Shown here one piece after another: positions 38,379-47,480 of a DNA stretch of 64,000 nucleotides. The notes beneath the pieces are model-generated. The model did not search any database. It was not told where the DNA came from and saw nothing but the letters and a program-made list of their open reading frames with translations. The DNA lies in contig JALEZZ010000031.1 in NCBI GenBank assembly GCA_022773585.1, positions 1 to 64,000 on the forward strand, written 5' to 3'. The first letter of the stretch is position 1. Every line of letters starts with the position of its first letter. The position numbers and the translations under genes were made by a program. The DNA is from Selenomonas sp. (lineage in GTDB: Bacteria > Bacillota > Negativicutes > Selenomonadales > Selenomonadaceae).

Positions 38379-40154
38379 TTACTTGTCCGAGCTCCCGAGC
38401 ACGACCTTCGAGAAGATCAGCAGCGAGACGGCGAAGACGGCGAGGCCGAGGTATTCGGCCGTGCCGGCGAAGTCTTTGCCGACGAGGGCGAGCGGAGCGT
38501 CGCTGCCGCCGCCCGTGACGGAGACGACGATGACGCCCGCGAGCAGGACGCCGATGATGGACTCGCCGACGATGAGGCCCGATGCGAAGAGCGTGCCGCG
38601 GCGGTTGCCCGCAGCTTCCGCCTCTTCGCCGCCCTGCGCGCGCAGGTGCTTGCGCAGGAAGTAGCCGAGCACGGCGCCGACGACGAGCGGCGTCTGGACG
38701 ACCGGCGGCAGGCAGAGGCTCTTCGTCGAATGCTTGAGGAACTGGTCGATGGCGACGAGCACGACGCCGAGGCCGATGCCGATGTAGATGTAGCCCCACT
38801 CGAGCGCCCCCGAGAAGATGCCCTGCGCGATGGTCGTCATGAGGGCGGCCTGCGGCGCGGCGAGCGCCTGCGCAGGATCCATGCCCGGACGCGGCAAAGC
38901 GCCAGGGAAGCCGTACGCTTCATAGAGCAGGTTCAGCACCGGCGCGATGACGAGCGATGCCACGATGATGGCGAGGATGCCGATGCCCGAAATCGGGCTC
39001 GAGCTCGTGCCGACGAGGCCGGCCATGTAGGCGCAGGCGGCCGCGACGAAGAAGCCCATGAGCACGGCGACGCCGACGCCGACGACCGTGAACGTGAGCG
39101 TCTCTGCGGCCGGGAGGTTTTCGGGGCTGACAAATGCATAGAAGATGCAGAGCAGGCCGACGACCGTCACGAGGAAGACGAGGCCGACGCTCTTTGCGCT
39201 CATATCGATGTCCATGCGGTGCTTGCCCTTGTCAGCATTCGGCATGCGGACCGCGGCAAGGGATTCCTTCACGCCGTCGATGACGGGGCGTGCGAGCGTC
39301 AGCAGTGTCCACACTGCCGCGACGCCCATGGCGCCAGCGCCGATGAGGCGGACGCGCTGCTGATAGACAGAGCCTGCAAATTTCTGCATCGTCATGCCAT
39401 CGGGCAGCGCGCTCGTGATCGTGTAGTACGGCACGAAGCCCGCCCAGGCAATCAGGATGCCGACGAGCATCGAGAGGCCGGCGGCGATGCCGACGAGGTA
39501 GCCCGCGCCGACGAGCGCCGTCGAGTAGCTGAGCGGCAGCTGCGTCATGCCGCGGCCGACGGAGAACCAGAGCGAGAGCTGCGAACCGAGCACCTGGAAG
39601 CCGTTCGAGCAGAGCGCGACGATGCCAGCGAGAGCGCCGCCGGAGAAAATCTCCTTTAGCCCAGAGCCGCCTTTCTGCTGCTCTTTCGACGAGCTGCCGA
39701 CTTTGAGGATTTCCGCGGCCGCGACGCCTTCCGGGTACGCGAGGTCGCTGTGCACGACCATCGCACGCCTGAGCGGAATCGTGAAAAGCACGCCGAGGCA
39801 GCCGCCGCAGGCCGAGACAATCAGTGTCTGCCAGAACTCGAAGCCCTGCCAGTAGCCGATCATGAGCATGCCCGGGATGATGAAGATGATGGCCGACAGC
39901 GTGCCTGCTGCCGATGCCTGCGTCTGCACCATGTTGTTCTCGAGGATGTTCGAGTCTTTCGCCATCTTGAGGATGGCCATGGAGATGACCGCCGCCGGGA
40001 TGGCCGACGAAAAGGTCAGTCCGACTTTTAGTCAGAGGTAGACGTTCGACGCGGTGAAGATGACCGTCAAAATCGCGCCGAGAATCATGCCTCGGACCGT
40101 GAGTTCCGGCAGCCGCAGTTCGTGCTGCATGAACTCATTCTGTTCCGTTTGCAT
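38379..40154 (-). pseudogene. OPT-family oligopeptide transporter, interrupted by one in-frame TGA
   Basis: The full frame starts at an ATG behind AAGGAGTTCTTTTT and encodes a 591-residue OPT transporter (about 14 helices; MVQTQASAAGTLSAIIFIIPGM is the family region). Codon 41, at positions 40032-40034, is TGA where homologues have Gly in the segment ASNVYL-G-LKVGLTFSS. Reading frame and similarity continue unbroken on both sides. So this is a nonsense mutation, a sequencing error, or readthrough; the next codons CTA AAA are rare here. A shorter product starting at the later ATG (39980) would lack the first helix. Confidence 0.85.
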
Positions 40155-40182
40155 AAAAAGAACTCCTTAAAACAAAATTTCT

Positions 40183-40223
40183 CTTTGTCCACTCTCCGTG
40201 GACAAAGCACAATGAATATTATA
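40183..40223 (-). promoter_or_regulatory. OPT promoter -10 and CTTTGTCCAC inverted repeat
   Basis: Minus strand TATAAT followed in the leader by a perfect CTTTGTCCAC-5-GTGGACAAAG inverted repeat, a good operator candidate for a nutrient-responsive repressor. Confidence 0.65.
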
Positions 40224-40290
40224 GCATAAATCTGAAAAATGTAAATATGCGGGAAGCATCTCGGAATTGTATTCATAAAATGAGCCGGAC

Positions 40291-40324
40291 AGAAAAAAGG
40301 AGCGGCCGCTGATGCAGCCGCTCC
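40291..40324 (-). terminator. aspA terminator
   Basis: GGAGCGGC/GCCGCTCC stem with a T-run on the minus strand, 27 bases after the aspA stop. Confidence 0.85.
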
Positions 40325-40351
40325 CGTTCCATAGGTTCTGTGGGATTCGAT

Positions 40352-41740
40352 TTACTCTGCGATGCCCGGGGTCGTCATGGCTTTCGGGCTCAGGATGTGG
40401 TTCATGCGCTCCTTCGTCAGGATGCCTTTTTCGAGGATGACCTGGCGGATGGGTTTGCCGGTGTTGTAGGCTTCTTTTGCCAGCATCGCGCTGTTCTCAT
40501 AGCCGATGTGCGGTAAGAGAGCCGTGACGACGCCGACGCTGCGGTCGAGCCATGCCTTGCAGTGCTCTTCGTCGGCTTCGAGGCCGATGAGCAGCTTGTC
40601 GACGAAGGTATTGACAGCGTTCGTCATGCAGTTCATCGCCATGAAGAGATTGTGCGAGATGACGGGCTCCATGACGTTGAGCTCGAACTGGCCGTTCTCG
40701 ACGCCGAGCGTGACGGCCGCGTCATTCGCGATGACCTGATAGCATGCCTGGTCGAGGACTTCGGCGATGACGGGGTTGACTTTGCCCGGCATGATCGACG
40801 AGCCCGGCTGGCGCTTCGGCAGCTTGACCTCGGAGAGACCGCAGCGCGGGCCGCTCGCCATGAGGCGGAAGTCGTTCGCCATCTTGATGAGCACGAGCGC
40901 CGTCGTCTTCATGGCCGCCGAGACATCGGCGAACGCATCCGTGTTGTTCGTCGCGTCGATGAGGTTTTCCGCCGTCTCATAGTGCTCGCCCGTGACCTCG
41001 CTGAGCTTCTGCGCGACGAGCGGGATGTACTGCGGCTCGGCATTGAGGCCCGTGCCGACGGCCGTGCCGCCCATGTTGATGACATGGACGCCTTCGCGTG
41101 CCTGCTCGATGCGGCGGATGCCGCGGCGGACGGCCGAGGCATACGAGCCCATTTCCTGGCCGAGCGTGATGGGCACGGCATCCTGCAGATGCGTGCGGCC
41201 CATCTTGAGGACGTCCTTGAATTCGACAGACTTCTTGTCGAGTTCGCCCGAAAGGCGCGTCAGCGCAGCGATGAGCTTCTTCGACTTGCGATTGATGCAG
41301 ACCTTGATGCCCGTCGGGAACGAGTCATTCGTCGACTGCGCCATGTTCGCGTGGTTGTTCGGGGAGATGAAGTCGTAGCGGCCCTTCGCCTCGCCGAGGA
41401 ATTCGAGCGCGCGGTTCGAGAGCACTTCGTTCATGTTCATGTTGATGGACGTGCCCGCGCCGCCCTGGATCGGATCGACGGGGAACTGGTCGAGCAGCTT
41501 GCCGTCGATGATTTCGTCGGCCGCCTGGATGAGCGCCATGCCGATGCGGCCCGGCAGGCGGCCCGTCTCCATGTTCGCGAGCGCGGCGGCCTTCTTCACC
41601 ATCGCGATGGACTGGATGAAATCGGGATCGATCGTCTGGCCCGTGATGTGGAAATTGTCGATGGCGCGCATCGTCTGCACGCCGTAGTAGACATCCTCCG
41701 GCACTTCGAGTTCACCGATGAAATCATGTTCCTTGCGCAT
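40352..41740 (-). CDS. aspA: Aspartate ammonia-lyase
   Basis: A 462-residue homotetrameric lyase converting aspartate to fumarate and ammonia. The flexible catalytic loop GSSIMPGKVNPV with its active Ser, the GRTHLQDAVP helix and TNDSFPTG are all present, and the length fits AspA rather than fumarase C. In an anaerobe with menaquinone and hydrogenase, the fumarate can serve as an electron acceptor. The ATG is preceded by AGGAAG. Single-gene unit with its own promoter and terminator. Confidence 0.95.
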   Translation of the reverse strand: MRKEHDFIGELEVPEDVYYGVQTMRAIDNFHITGQTIDPDFIQSIAMVKKAAALANMETGRLPGRIGMALIQAADEIIDGKLLDQFPVDPIQGGAGTSINMNMNEVLSNRALEFLGEAKGRYDFISPNNHANMAQSTNDSFPTGIKVCINRKSKKLIAALTRLSGELDKKSVEFKDVLKMGRTHLQDAVPITLGQEMGSYASAVRRGIRRIEQAREGVHVINMGGTAVGTGLNAEPQYIPLVAQKLSEVTGEHYETAENLIDATNNTDAFADVSAAMKTTALVLIKMANDFRLMASGPRCGLSEVKLPKRQPGSSIMPGKVNPVIAEVLDQACYQVIANDAAVTLGVENGQFELNVMEPVISHNLFMAMNCMTNAVNTFVDKLLIGLEADEEHCKAWLDRSVGVVTALLPHIGYENSAMLAKEAYNTGKPIRQVILEKGILTKERMNHILSPKAMTTPGIAE

Positions 41741-41879
41741 CTTCCTGCACCCTTTCTTTCTCCGGGCCTCCGCCCGGCCGAAAACAGCCTTCAGAAAAAC
41801 ACAAAACGAGCTGCAAGAACGCCCGACCCCATTGTCTCTGCGTTCTCCGCTCGTTTCTCTTTCTCTTGATTACGGCTTT

Positions 41880-41908
41880 ATTGTATCATGTATACAGAAT
41901 ACATGCAA
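41880..41908 (-). promoter_or_regulatory. aspA promoter with spacer inverted repeat
   Basis: Minus strand TTGCAT-17-TACAAT. The inverted repeat CATGTAT-5-ATACATG fills the spacer, where a bound repressor would block polymerase. Confidence 0.7.
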
Positions 41909-42000
41909 GACTTTTATGAACAATTTTTTGAAAAAGTTTTGGGCGTCTAGCACATAGAAATTCGCACCCGCGGAAGATATAATGTGTTATTTGTTTTGAC

Positions 42001-42105
42001 GTGCAAGGGACTACCGACCTTCGGTCGGCATAGGCGACCACTAAGGCGCTAAAGCGCCAAGTGTCTGCCTATCCCACCGCCCCTCCCTCTGAGAGGGAGG
42101 CTATG
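42001..42105. repeat. Two-hairpin repeat with GGCGCTAAAGCGCC module
   Basis: Same order of modules as at 24.8 and 59.8 kb (GGCATAGGCGACC, GGCGCTAAAGCGCC, GTCTGCCTATCC, then CCCTCTGAGAGGG). The gene-free stretch 41741-42242 holds the aspA promoter, this repeat and the next two features. Confidence 0.8.
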
Positions 42106-42121
42106 TATGCGGTATACACAA

Positions 42122-42223
42122 AAGGCTGTGCATAACTCTGGCGATGTTTCGCCGTTGTTGTGCACAGCCTTGCCAAGTTATCCACTTTTCAACCGAAAAC
42201 GTGGATAACTCTGTGGATAACTT
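42122..42223. promoter_or_regulatory. Cluster of DnaA-box-like 9-mers with a hairpin
   Basis: Four sites match TTATCCACA with 0-1 mismatches: TGTGCATAA (42127), TTATCCACT (42178), CGTGGATAA (42200) and the perfect TGTGGATAA (42212). An AAGGCTGTGCA/TGCACAGCCTT hairpin with an inner GGCGA/TCGCC stem precedes them. It lies just 3' of fucO, so the hairpin may also end that transcript. No dnaA or dnaN is nearby, so this is not shown to be an origin. Confidence 0.5.
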
Positions 42224-42242
42224 GCTTTATTTGCGATTTTTC

Positions 42243-43394
42243 TCAATAAATGGACTTGTAGATGTCTTCGATCTCCGGCTGGGTGACATCTCTCGGGTTG
42301 CCCGGAGTGCAGGCGTCGGCCATGGCGGATTTCGCGAGGAACGGGATGTCTTCTTCCTTGACGCCGAGCTCGGAGAGCTTGCGCGGAATGCCGACGTCGT
42401 CGGCGAGCTGCTGGACGGCGTCGATGGCGGCTTTGCGCGCATCTTCCGTCGAGAGGCCGTCGACGTCCTTGACGCCCATCGCACGCGCGATTTCGCGATA
42501 GCGGTCACCGGTGGCTGGCGCGTTGAATTTCAGCACAGGAGCGAGCAGGATCGCGCAGGCCATGCCGTGCGGGATGTCATAGACGGCCGAGAGCGGATGC
42601 GCCATGGAGTGGTCGATGCCGAGGCCGACATTCGAGAAGCCCATGCCCGCGATGTACTGGCCGAGCGCCATTTCTTCGCGCGCCTTCGGATTGCCTTTGA
42701 CAGACTGGCGCAGGTTCTTGCCGATGACCTCGATGGCCTTGAGGTGCATCATGTCCGTGAGCTCCCAAGCGCCCTTCGTGATGTAGCCCTCGATGGCGTG
42801 AACGAGCGCATCCATGCCGGTCGAGGCGCAGAGTTTCGGCGGCATCGAGGCGACCATGTCGGCATCGACGATGGCAACGACCGGGATGTCGTGCGGGTCG
42901 GCGCAGACGAATTTGCGATGGCGCTCGGTGTCGGTGATGACGTAGTTGATGGTGACTTCGGCCGCCGTGCCGCTCGTCGTGGAGACGGCGATGATCGGCA
43001 GCGCCTTGTGCTTCGTCGGCGATGCGCCTTCGAGGCTGCGGACGTCAGCGAACTCGGGGTTCGTCATGATGATCGCGATGGCCTTGCTCGTGTCGATGGC
43101 CGAGCCGCCGCCGATCGCGACAAGGATGTCCGCGCCTGCCGCCTTGCAGGCCGCGACACCTTCTTGCACGTTCTCGATGGTCGGGTTCGCCTTGATCTTG
43201 TCATAGATTTCGTAGGCGATGCCTTCTTTGTCCAAAAGCTCCGTCACCTTCGTCGCGACCTTGAACTTGATGAGGTCCTTGTCCGTGACGACGAGCACTT
43301 TCTTCGCACCGCGCCCGCGCACTTCAGGGACGATTTCCTGAATCGCGCCAGGGCCGAAATACGATGTCTCGTTGAGGATGATGCGGTTTGCCAT
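42243..43394 (-). CDS. fucO: Iron-type alcohol dehydrogenase, lactaldehyde reductase
   Basis: A 383-residue Fe-dependent dehydrogenase that reduces L-lactaldehyde to 1,2-propanediol with NADH. It matches E. coli FucO closely in length and in MANRIILNET, VTINYVITD, HAIEGYITKGAW and MALGQYIAGMGFSNVGLG. NAD site GGGSAIDTSKA; metal-binding histidines in DHSMAHP and DIPHG. ATG follows AGGAGGAATTTCATC. No other fucose or rhamnose gene is near, so its aldehyde source is unclear. Confidence 0.9.
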   Translation of the reverse strand: MANRIILNETSYFGPGAIQEIVPEVRGRGAKKVLVVTDKDLIKFKVATKVTELLDKEGIAYEIYDKIKANPTIENVQEGVAACKAAGADILVAIGGGSAIDTSKAIAIIMTNPEFADVRSLEGASPTKHKALPIIAVSTTSGTAAEVTINYVITDTERHRKFVCADPHDIPVVAIVDADMVASMPPKLCASTGMDALVHAIEGYITKGAWELTDMMHLKAIEVIGKNLRQSVKGNPKAREEMALGQYIAGMGFSNVGLGIDHSMAHPLSAVYDIPHGMACAILLAPVLKFNAPATGDRYREIARAMGVKDVDGLSTEDARKAAIDAVQQLADDVGIPRKLSELGVKEEDIPFLAKSAMADACTPGNPRDVTQPEIEDIYKSIY

Positions 43395-43607
43395 GATGAA
43401 ATTCCTCCTGTTCTTGGCTTTATTTTCTGTCTGGTATTCTGTGTTTGCTTCTTTTTCATTCAATTCATACTATAAGTTCTTTTTTGCACTTTGTCAAGAA
43501 CAAAAAATACAGAACACAACAAGACTTTCTGCGCACTGGGTCGAATAAATAGGAAGATAGCAATCCCTCGGCCCAACGGCCATCAATACAGGAGGCCCGT
43601 CCTCATC

Positions 43608-45785
43608 ATGAAACGTCTTCCCCTCCGCGATCTGCAGCCCGCGCTCGCACTGCTGCTCTCCGCGTTCTTCCTCGCCCTCGTCATCCTGCCCGTCCCCGTC
43701 ATCGCCGCCCGCGTCTCGCGCGCCACGACGGCGTCGCGCGTGCGCATCGGCGTCGTGCGCCCGGCACTCGAGCAGGACGTCGCGAGCGCCCTCTTTTCCC
43801 AGCAGACGGCCTACCTCGTCGAGCTCTCGAAATACACGAACTGGGACTTCGACATCATCGAGCTCGCGCCTGAGGAAGTCGGCGACGCCCTGCTCGCGGG
43901 CCAGATCGACCTCGCGATGCCGACGGAGCTCCACATCCATGACACCGAGCATTTCGCCTCGTCCAAGCCGCTCGCGCTGCGCGACCTCATCGGCCTCTAC
44001 AGCCGCCCGGGCGACGACCGCTTCCAAACGGCCGACGAAGATCTCGCCGTCCTCGACGGCGTCCGCATCGGCCTCGCAGAGAACCGCCCCGACCTCCTCG
44101 GGCCGTTCGAAAAATTCTGTCAGGACAACGGCCTCACCGTGACGCCCGTTTCTTTTCCGAATGACGCCGAGGCGCACGCCGCACTCGCGGACGGCACCAT
44201 CGACCTGCTGCTCGACGCCGCGACGGCAAGCTCCGAACAGGAGTCGTTCGTCCTCGCGCTCGATTCCATGCCGATGGGCATCGCGGGCCTGCGGCAGAAC
44301 AGCGGCCTCATCGGCATCATCGATGACGCGAACGACGCGCTCATGGCACAGAGTCCGCGCTTTTCCGAACTCGCCCGCCAGCAGTTCGAGGATCGCACGC
44401 GCCGCCTCGTCACGCATTTCACGCCCGCCGAGCAGCAGCTCATCGAGAGCCTGCCGCCGCTAACCGTCGTGCTCGCGCAGGACGATTCCGACATCACGCT
44501 CGACCGCGAAATCCTCTCCGCCGTCTGCAAGAGCGCCGGCATTTCCATCGATTTCCTCACGGCTGCGAACGCGAGCGAGGCCCGCACGATGGTCGAGGAC
44601 GGCAAGGCCGACCTGCTGCTCGACATCTACACGCCGAACTCGGACACGACGGGACTCTACTACACCGACCCCATCTACACGCAGGAATACATCCTCGTCG
44701 GCCGCGATGGCGCGTACGTGCCGAAAAAAGGCGCCATCGCCACGCCGAGCCTCCAGCCGTCATTCATCGATGCCGTGCGGCAGCGGTTCCCCGACTGGAC
44801 CGTCCTGCCGACGCCCGACGAGCAGCACGCGCTCGCCGCCGTCTCGAACGGCCGCACGAACCTCGCGCTGAGCTCCGTCGTCTCCATGCAGGCCACGCGC
44901 AACCTCATCCTCTACCCGAACCTCGTGCTCGTCCCATCGCCAAGCCGCATCCTCATCGGCACGAGCCTCGCGATCTCTTCGCGCGAGCCGCGCCTGCTGC
45001 AGTCCGTCTTCAACAAGGCGCTGCTGCGCCTCGACCCACAGGAGAAAGAGCGCATCCTCCTCAAAAATGAAATCCGCACGCCGCCGCACTTCTCGCTGAG
45101 CTACTTCGTCACGTTCTACCCGCTCCAGACCGGCCTCCTCATGGGCGGCATCCTGCTGCTCATCTGCCTTGCCATCTTCCTGCGCACGACGCTCGACCGC
45201 CGCCGCATCGCCGCCGCCCAGCACGCCGCGCTCGAAGCCTACAAATACAAATCCCAGATCGATCCGCTGACAGGCCTCTACAACAAGACCGCCACGCGCG
45301 AACTCATCGAACACTACCTGCTTGAGCCGCCCGCGCCCGGCCACTGCCACGCCTTCCTCATGATGGATCTCGACCACTTCAAGGCCGCCAACGACCTCTG
45401 CGGCCACGACTTCGGCGACGAAATCCTCATCTCCTTTGCCAAGAGCCTGCGCACCATCGTGCGCGACCGCGACCTCATCGGCCGCTTCGGCGGCGACGAA
45501 TTCGTCATCTTCCTCAAGAACTGCACGCGCGAAGCCATCCCGCGCATCGCCGGCGACATCAACCGCGCCGCCACGCTCGTTGACGAGCGCTCGCGCATGA
45601 CGAACCCCGCCGCCCAGGCCCACCCCGAGCGCCCGCTCATCACCGTCAGCATCGGCATCGCCATCCCCGCGAGCACGAAAGAATCCTACGAAGAAATCTT
45701 CCGCAGAGCCGACCACGCCGTCTACAGCGTCAAAGAGAACGGGCGCGGCGACTGGGCGATATATGGAGAAGAACATAGAAACTGA
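43608..45785 (+). CDS. Diguanylate cyclase with two periplasmic SBP domains
   Basis: A 725-residue membrane enzyme. After a signal anchor (residues 8-33) come two tandem solute-binding domains of the SBP_bac_3/BvgS kind (about 40-275 and 285-510), a transmembrane helix near 535-555, and a cytoplasmic GGDEF domain with DPLTGLYNKTATREL and an intact GGDEF. It should make cyclic di-GMP when small ligands, perhaps amino acids, bind outside. The start is the ATG after GGAGGCCCGTCCTCATC; the preceding frame is intergenic. Divergent from fucO. Confidence 0.9.
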   Translation: MKRLPLRDLQPALALLLSAFFLALVILPVPVIAARVSRATTASRVRIGVVRPALEQDVASALFSQQTAYLVELSKYTNWDFDIIELAPEEVGDALLAGQIDLAMPTELHIHDTEHFASSKPLALRDLIGLYSRPGDDRFQTADEDLAVLDGVRIGLAENRPDLLGPFEKFCQDNGLTVTPVSFPNDAEAHAALADGTIDLLLDAATASSEQESFVLALDSMPMGIAGLRQNSGLIGIIDDANDALMAQSPRFSELARQQFEDRTRRLVTHFTPAEQQLIESLPPLTVVLAQDDSDITLDREILSAVCKSAGISIDFLTAANASEARTMVEDGKADLLLDIYTPNSDTTGLYYTDPIYTQEYILVGRDGAYVPKKGAIATPSLQPSFIDAVRQRFPDWTVLPTPDEQHALAAVSNGRTNLALSSVVSMQATRNLILYPNLVLVPSPSRILIGTSLAISSREPRLLQSVFNKALLRLDPQEKERILLKNEIRTPPHFSLSYFVTFYPLQTGLLMGGILLLICLAIFLRTTLDRRRIAAAQHAALEAYKYKSQIDPLTGLYNKTATRELIEHYLLEPPAPGHCHAFLMMDLDHFKAANDLCGHDFGDEILISFAKSLRTIVRDRDLIGRFGGDEFVIFLKNCTREAIPRIAGDINRAATLVDERSRMTNPAAQAHPERPLITVSIGIAIPASTKESYEEIFRRADHAVYSVKENGRGDWAIYGEEHRN

Positions 45786-45825
45786 AGCACGGCAGCCTGC
45801 TTCGCGCTGCCACAAAAAACTTCGA

Positions 45826-45897
45826 GCGGCAAACAGGGGCCTGCCAGAAACCCGTTAAGGAATCGTCCGTGGGTTTCGGCAGGCCCCTGTTTGCCGC
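45826..45897 (+). repeat. Structured element with invariant 17-nt loop, copy 1
   Basis: A perfect 20-bp stem (GCGGCAAACAGGGGCCTGCC and complement), a bulged A, a GAAACCC/GGGTTTC stem and the loop GTTAAGGAATCGTCCGT. It lies between the convergent cyclase and gmhA genes. The same loop tops different stems at 46.68 and 60.04 kb. Confidence 0.8.
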
Positions 45898-45939
45898 GTC
45901 CGGGCACGACTGCCCCTTCGCGATATGTGGCTTTGATGC

Positions 45940-46587
45940 TCAGAAAAATTCTTCTTCCGCCGCGATGCAGAGCATATGATACACGGGCAGATGCAGTTCC
46001 TGAATCTTGTACGTTTCATCTTCCGGCACGCGGATCGTGATGTCAGCGAGCCGCTTTTCGGCCATCTTGCCGCCGGATCTGCCCGTCAGCGCGATGGTCT
46101 TGAGCCCTTTGGCGCGCGCCATGTCGAGGGCGTAGATGACGTTCGTCGAGTTGCCGGACGTCGAGATGGCGAGGAGTGTGTCCTCAGGATTCCCCATGCC
46201 GAGGATCTGCTGGGCGAAGACGAGGTCGGGGGCCTGGTCGTTGGCGAATGCCGTGCCGAGGGCGACCTGGTTGACGAGGGAGAGCGCGGGGAGTGCGCCC
46301 TGGAGGTTCTTCATGAAGTAGTCGGCGCTCTCGGGGCAGGCGGCCTCGAATTTCGCCTTCATGTCATCGCCGAGCTTGCGCGGCTTCAAAAAGCCCTTCA
46401 TGAGCTCGCCGACGACGTGCTCGGCATCGGCCGCGCTGCCGCCGTTGCCGCAGATGATGAGCTTGCCGCCCGCGCGGTACGTGGAAAGAATCGCCTCGAC
46501 CGCCGCCGTGAGGTCGGGCTCGCAGACGGAGAGGGCAGGATAGCGGGCGATGAGGGTGGAAATGGCCGCTTTCGTGGAAGGTTTCAT
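45940..46587 (-). CDS. gmhA: Sedoheptulose-7-phosphate isomerase (SIS domain)
   Basis: A 215-residue SIS-domain isomerase for the first step of heptose synthesis for LPS. KLIICGNGGSAADAEHVVGE and LAISTSGNSTNVI are the sugar-phosphate motifs; the C-terminal ELHLPVYHMLC fits GmhA. No other heptose gene is adjacent. ATG follows AAAGGACTCCACCTTT. The gene is bracketed by two inverted copies of the structured element, which is unusual. Confidence 0.9.
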   Translation of the reverse strand: MKPSTKAAISTLIARYPALSVCEPDLTAAVEAILSTYRAGGKLIICGNGGSAADAEHVVGELMKGFLKPRKLGDDMKAKFEAACPESADYFMKNLQGALPALSLVNQVALGTAFANDQAPDLVFAQQILGMGNPEDTLLAISTSGNSTNVIYALDMARAKGLKTIALTGRSGGKMAEKRLADITIRVPEDETYKIQELHLPVYHMLCIAAEEEFF

Positions 46588-46649
46588 AAAGGTGGAGTCC
46601 TTTCTGTAGTCGAAGTTTTGTTCGTAGTCGCGGAGATTTGTTCGTGCGC

Positions 46650-46726
46650 GGGGCAGAGACGGGGAGGCATCCGCAACCCACGGACGATTCCTTAACGGGT
46701 TTCGGACACCTCCCCGTCTCCGCCCG
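46650..46726 (-). repeat. Structured element with invariant 17-nt loop, copy 2
   Basis: Minus strand: TTCGGGCGGAGACGGGG stem with small internal loops, AACCC/GGGTT closing stem, loop GTTAAGGAATCGTCCGT, then the tail CTCCGCGACTACGAA shared with copy 3. It ends about 60 bases before the gmhA ATG, so it is in its 5' leader. Confidence 0.8.
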
Positions 46727-46754
46727 AAGGATATGTTGCGGTCGCGAAGATGTT

Positions 46755-47477
46755 TTATCGGTTCCGATAACGGTCTGCGATGCTGTGCGCATCGCTTCCG
46801 TTGACACTGCTACCGGCTGCGTGTTCATGCGTGCTGCGGCTTTCGGTCGGCTGGATGTCGATGATGTCGGGGCGGCGCTGGGTTTGCGCGTGGGTCTGCA
46901 GGGGCTCCTGGTAGCGCTGCTGGTAGTCGTTCTGGCTGCGGCTGCCGCCGAGGAAGCGGCGCAGGAGGGCGCGGATGACCATGAAGGCGACGGCGAAGAG
47001 CAGGATGTTCATGACGAGGCCGAGCATGTCGCTCATCATGCCGGTGCCGAAACCGAAGAGGTGGCTGAGCATGGAGCCGAGGAACATGCCGCCCGCGAGC
47101 AGGCCGACGCCGCGCATGATGGAGCCGAGGCGGCTGCCGCTCTGGGTGCTTGCCGCAGCATTCGTGCCAGCTTTGGCATTCGTACCTGCATTCGCGCCAG
47201 GCGCGGTCTTTTCGAGGTCTTTCGCGCTCTTCGACGGCGCGTAGCTGCCGCCGTTGCCCGAGACGGACTTGTGCGTGTCAGGGCTCGTCGCCTTCGGCGC
47301 CGCAGGCGCGGCTTTCGGCGCGGACGGCGCGATGCGGACGCCGCCTTTCGCCGCGTAGGCGATCTTCGGGCCGTGGAGGCCGAGGCTCGGGGCGAGGCTG
47401 CTGCCGATGCCGGTCGCCGGGGCGAGGGCGAAGACCGTGCCCGCGAGGACGGCTGCGAGGAATTTCTTTGGTTTCAT
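46755..47477 (-). CDS. Exported membrane protein with Ala/Gly-rich linker
   Basis: A 240-residue protein: signal peptide (about 1-42), an Ala/Pro/Ser-rich linker to about 110, a Gly-rich double hydrophobic segment (GSIMRGVGLLAGGMFLGSMLS; MLGLVMNILLFAVAFMVIRAL) and a Gln-rich tail. The layout is that of the N-terminal half of Tim44-like bacterial membrane proteins, but the Tim44 domain itself is missing. ATG follows AAGGAGTAACCT. Function unknown. Confidence 0.7.
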   Translation of the reverse strand: MKPKKFLAAVLAGTVFALAPATGIGSSLAPSLGLHGPKIAYAAKGGVRIAPSAPKAAPAAPKATSPDTHKSVSGNGGSYAPSKSAKDLEKTAPGANAGTNAKAGTNAAASTQSGSRLGSIMRGVGLLAGGMFLGSMLSHLFGFGTGMMSDMLGLVMNILLFAVAFMVIRALLRRFLGGSRSQNDYQQRYQEPLQTHAQTQRRPDIIDIQPTESRSTHEHAAGSSVNGSDAHSIADRYRNR

Positions 47478-47480
47478 AGG

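Noticed and set aside
42122..42223. Replication origin
   Set aside because: DnaA-like boxes occur, but there is no dnaA, dnaN, gyrB or AT-rich unwinding region nearby.
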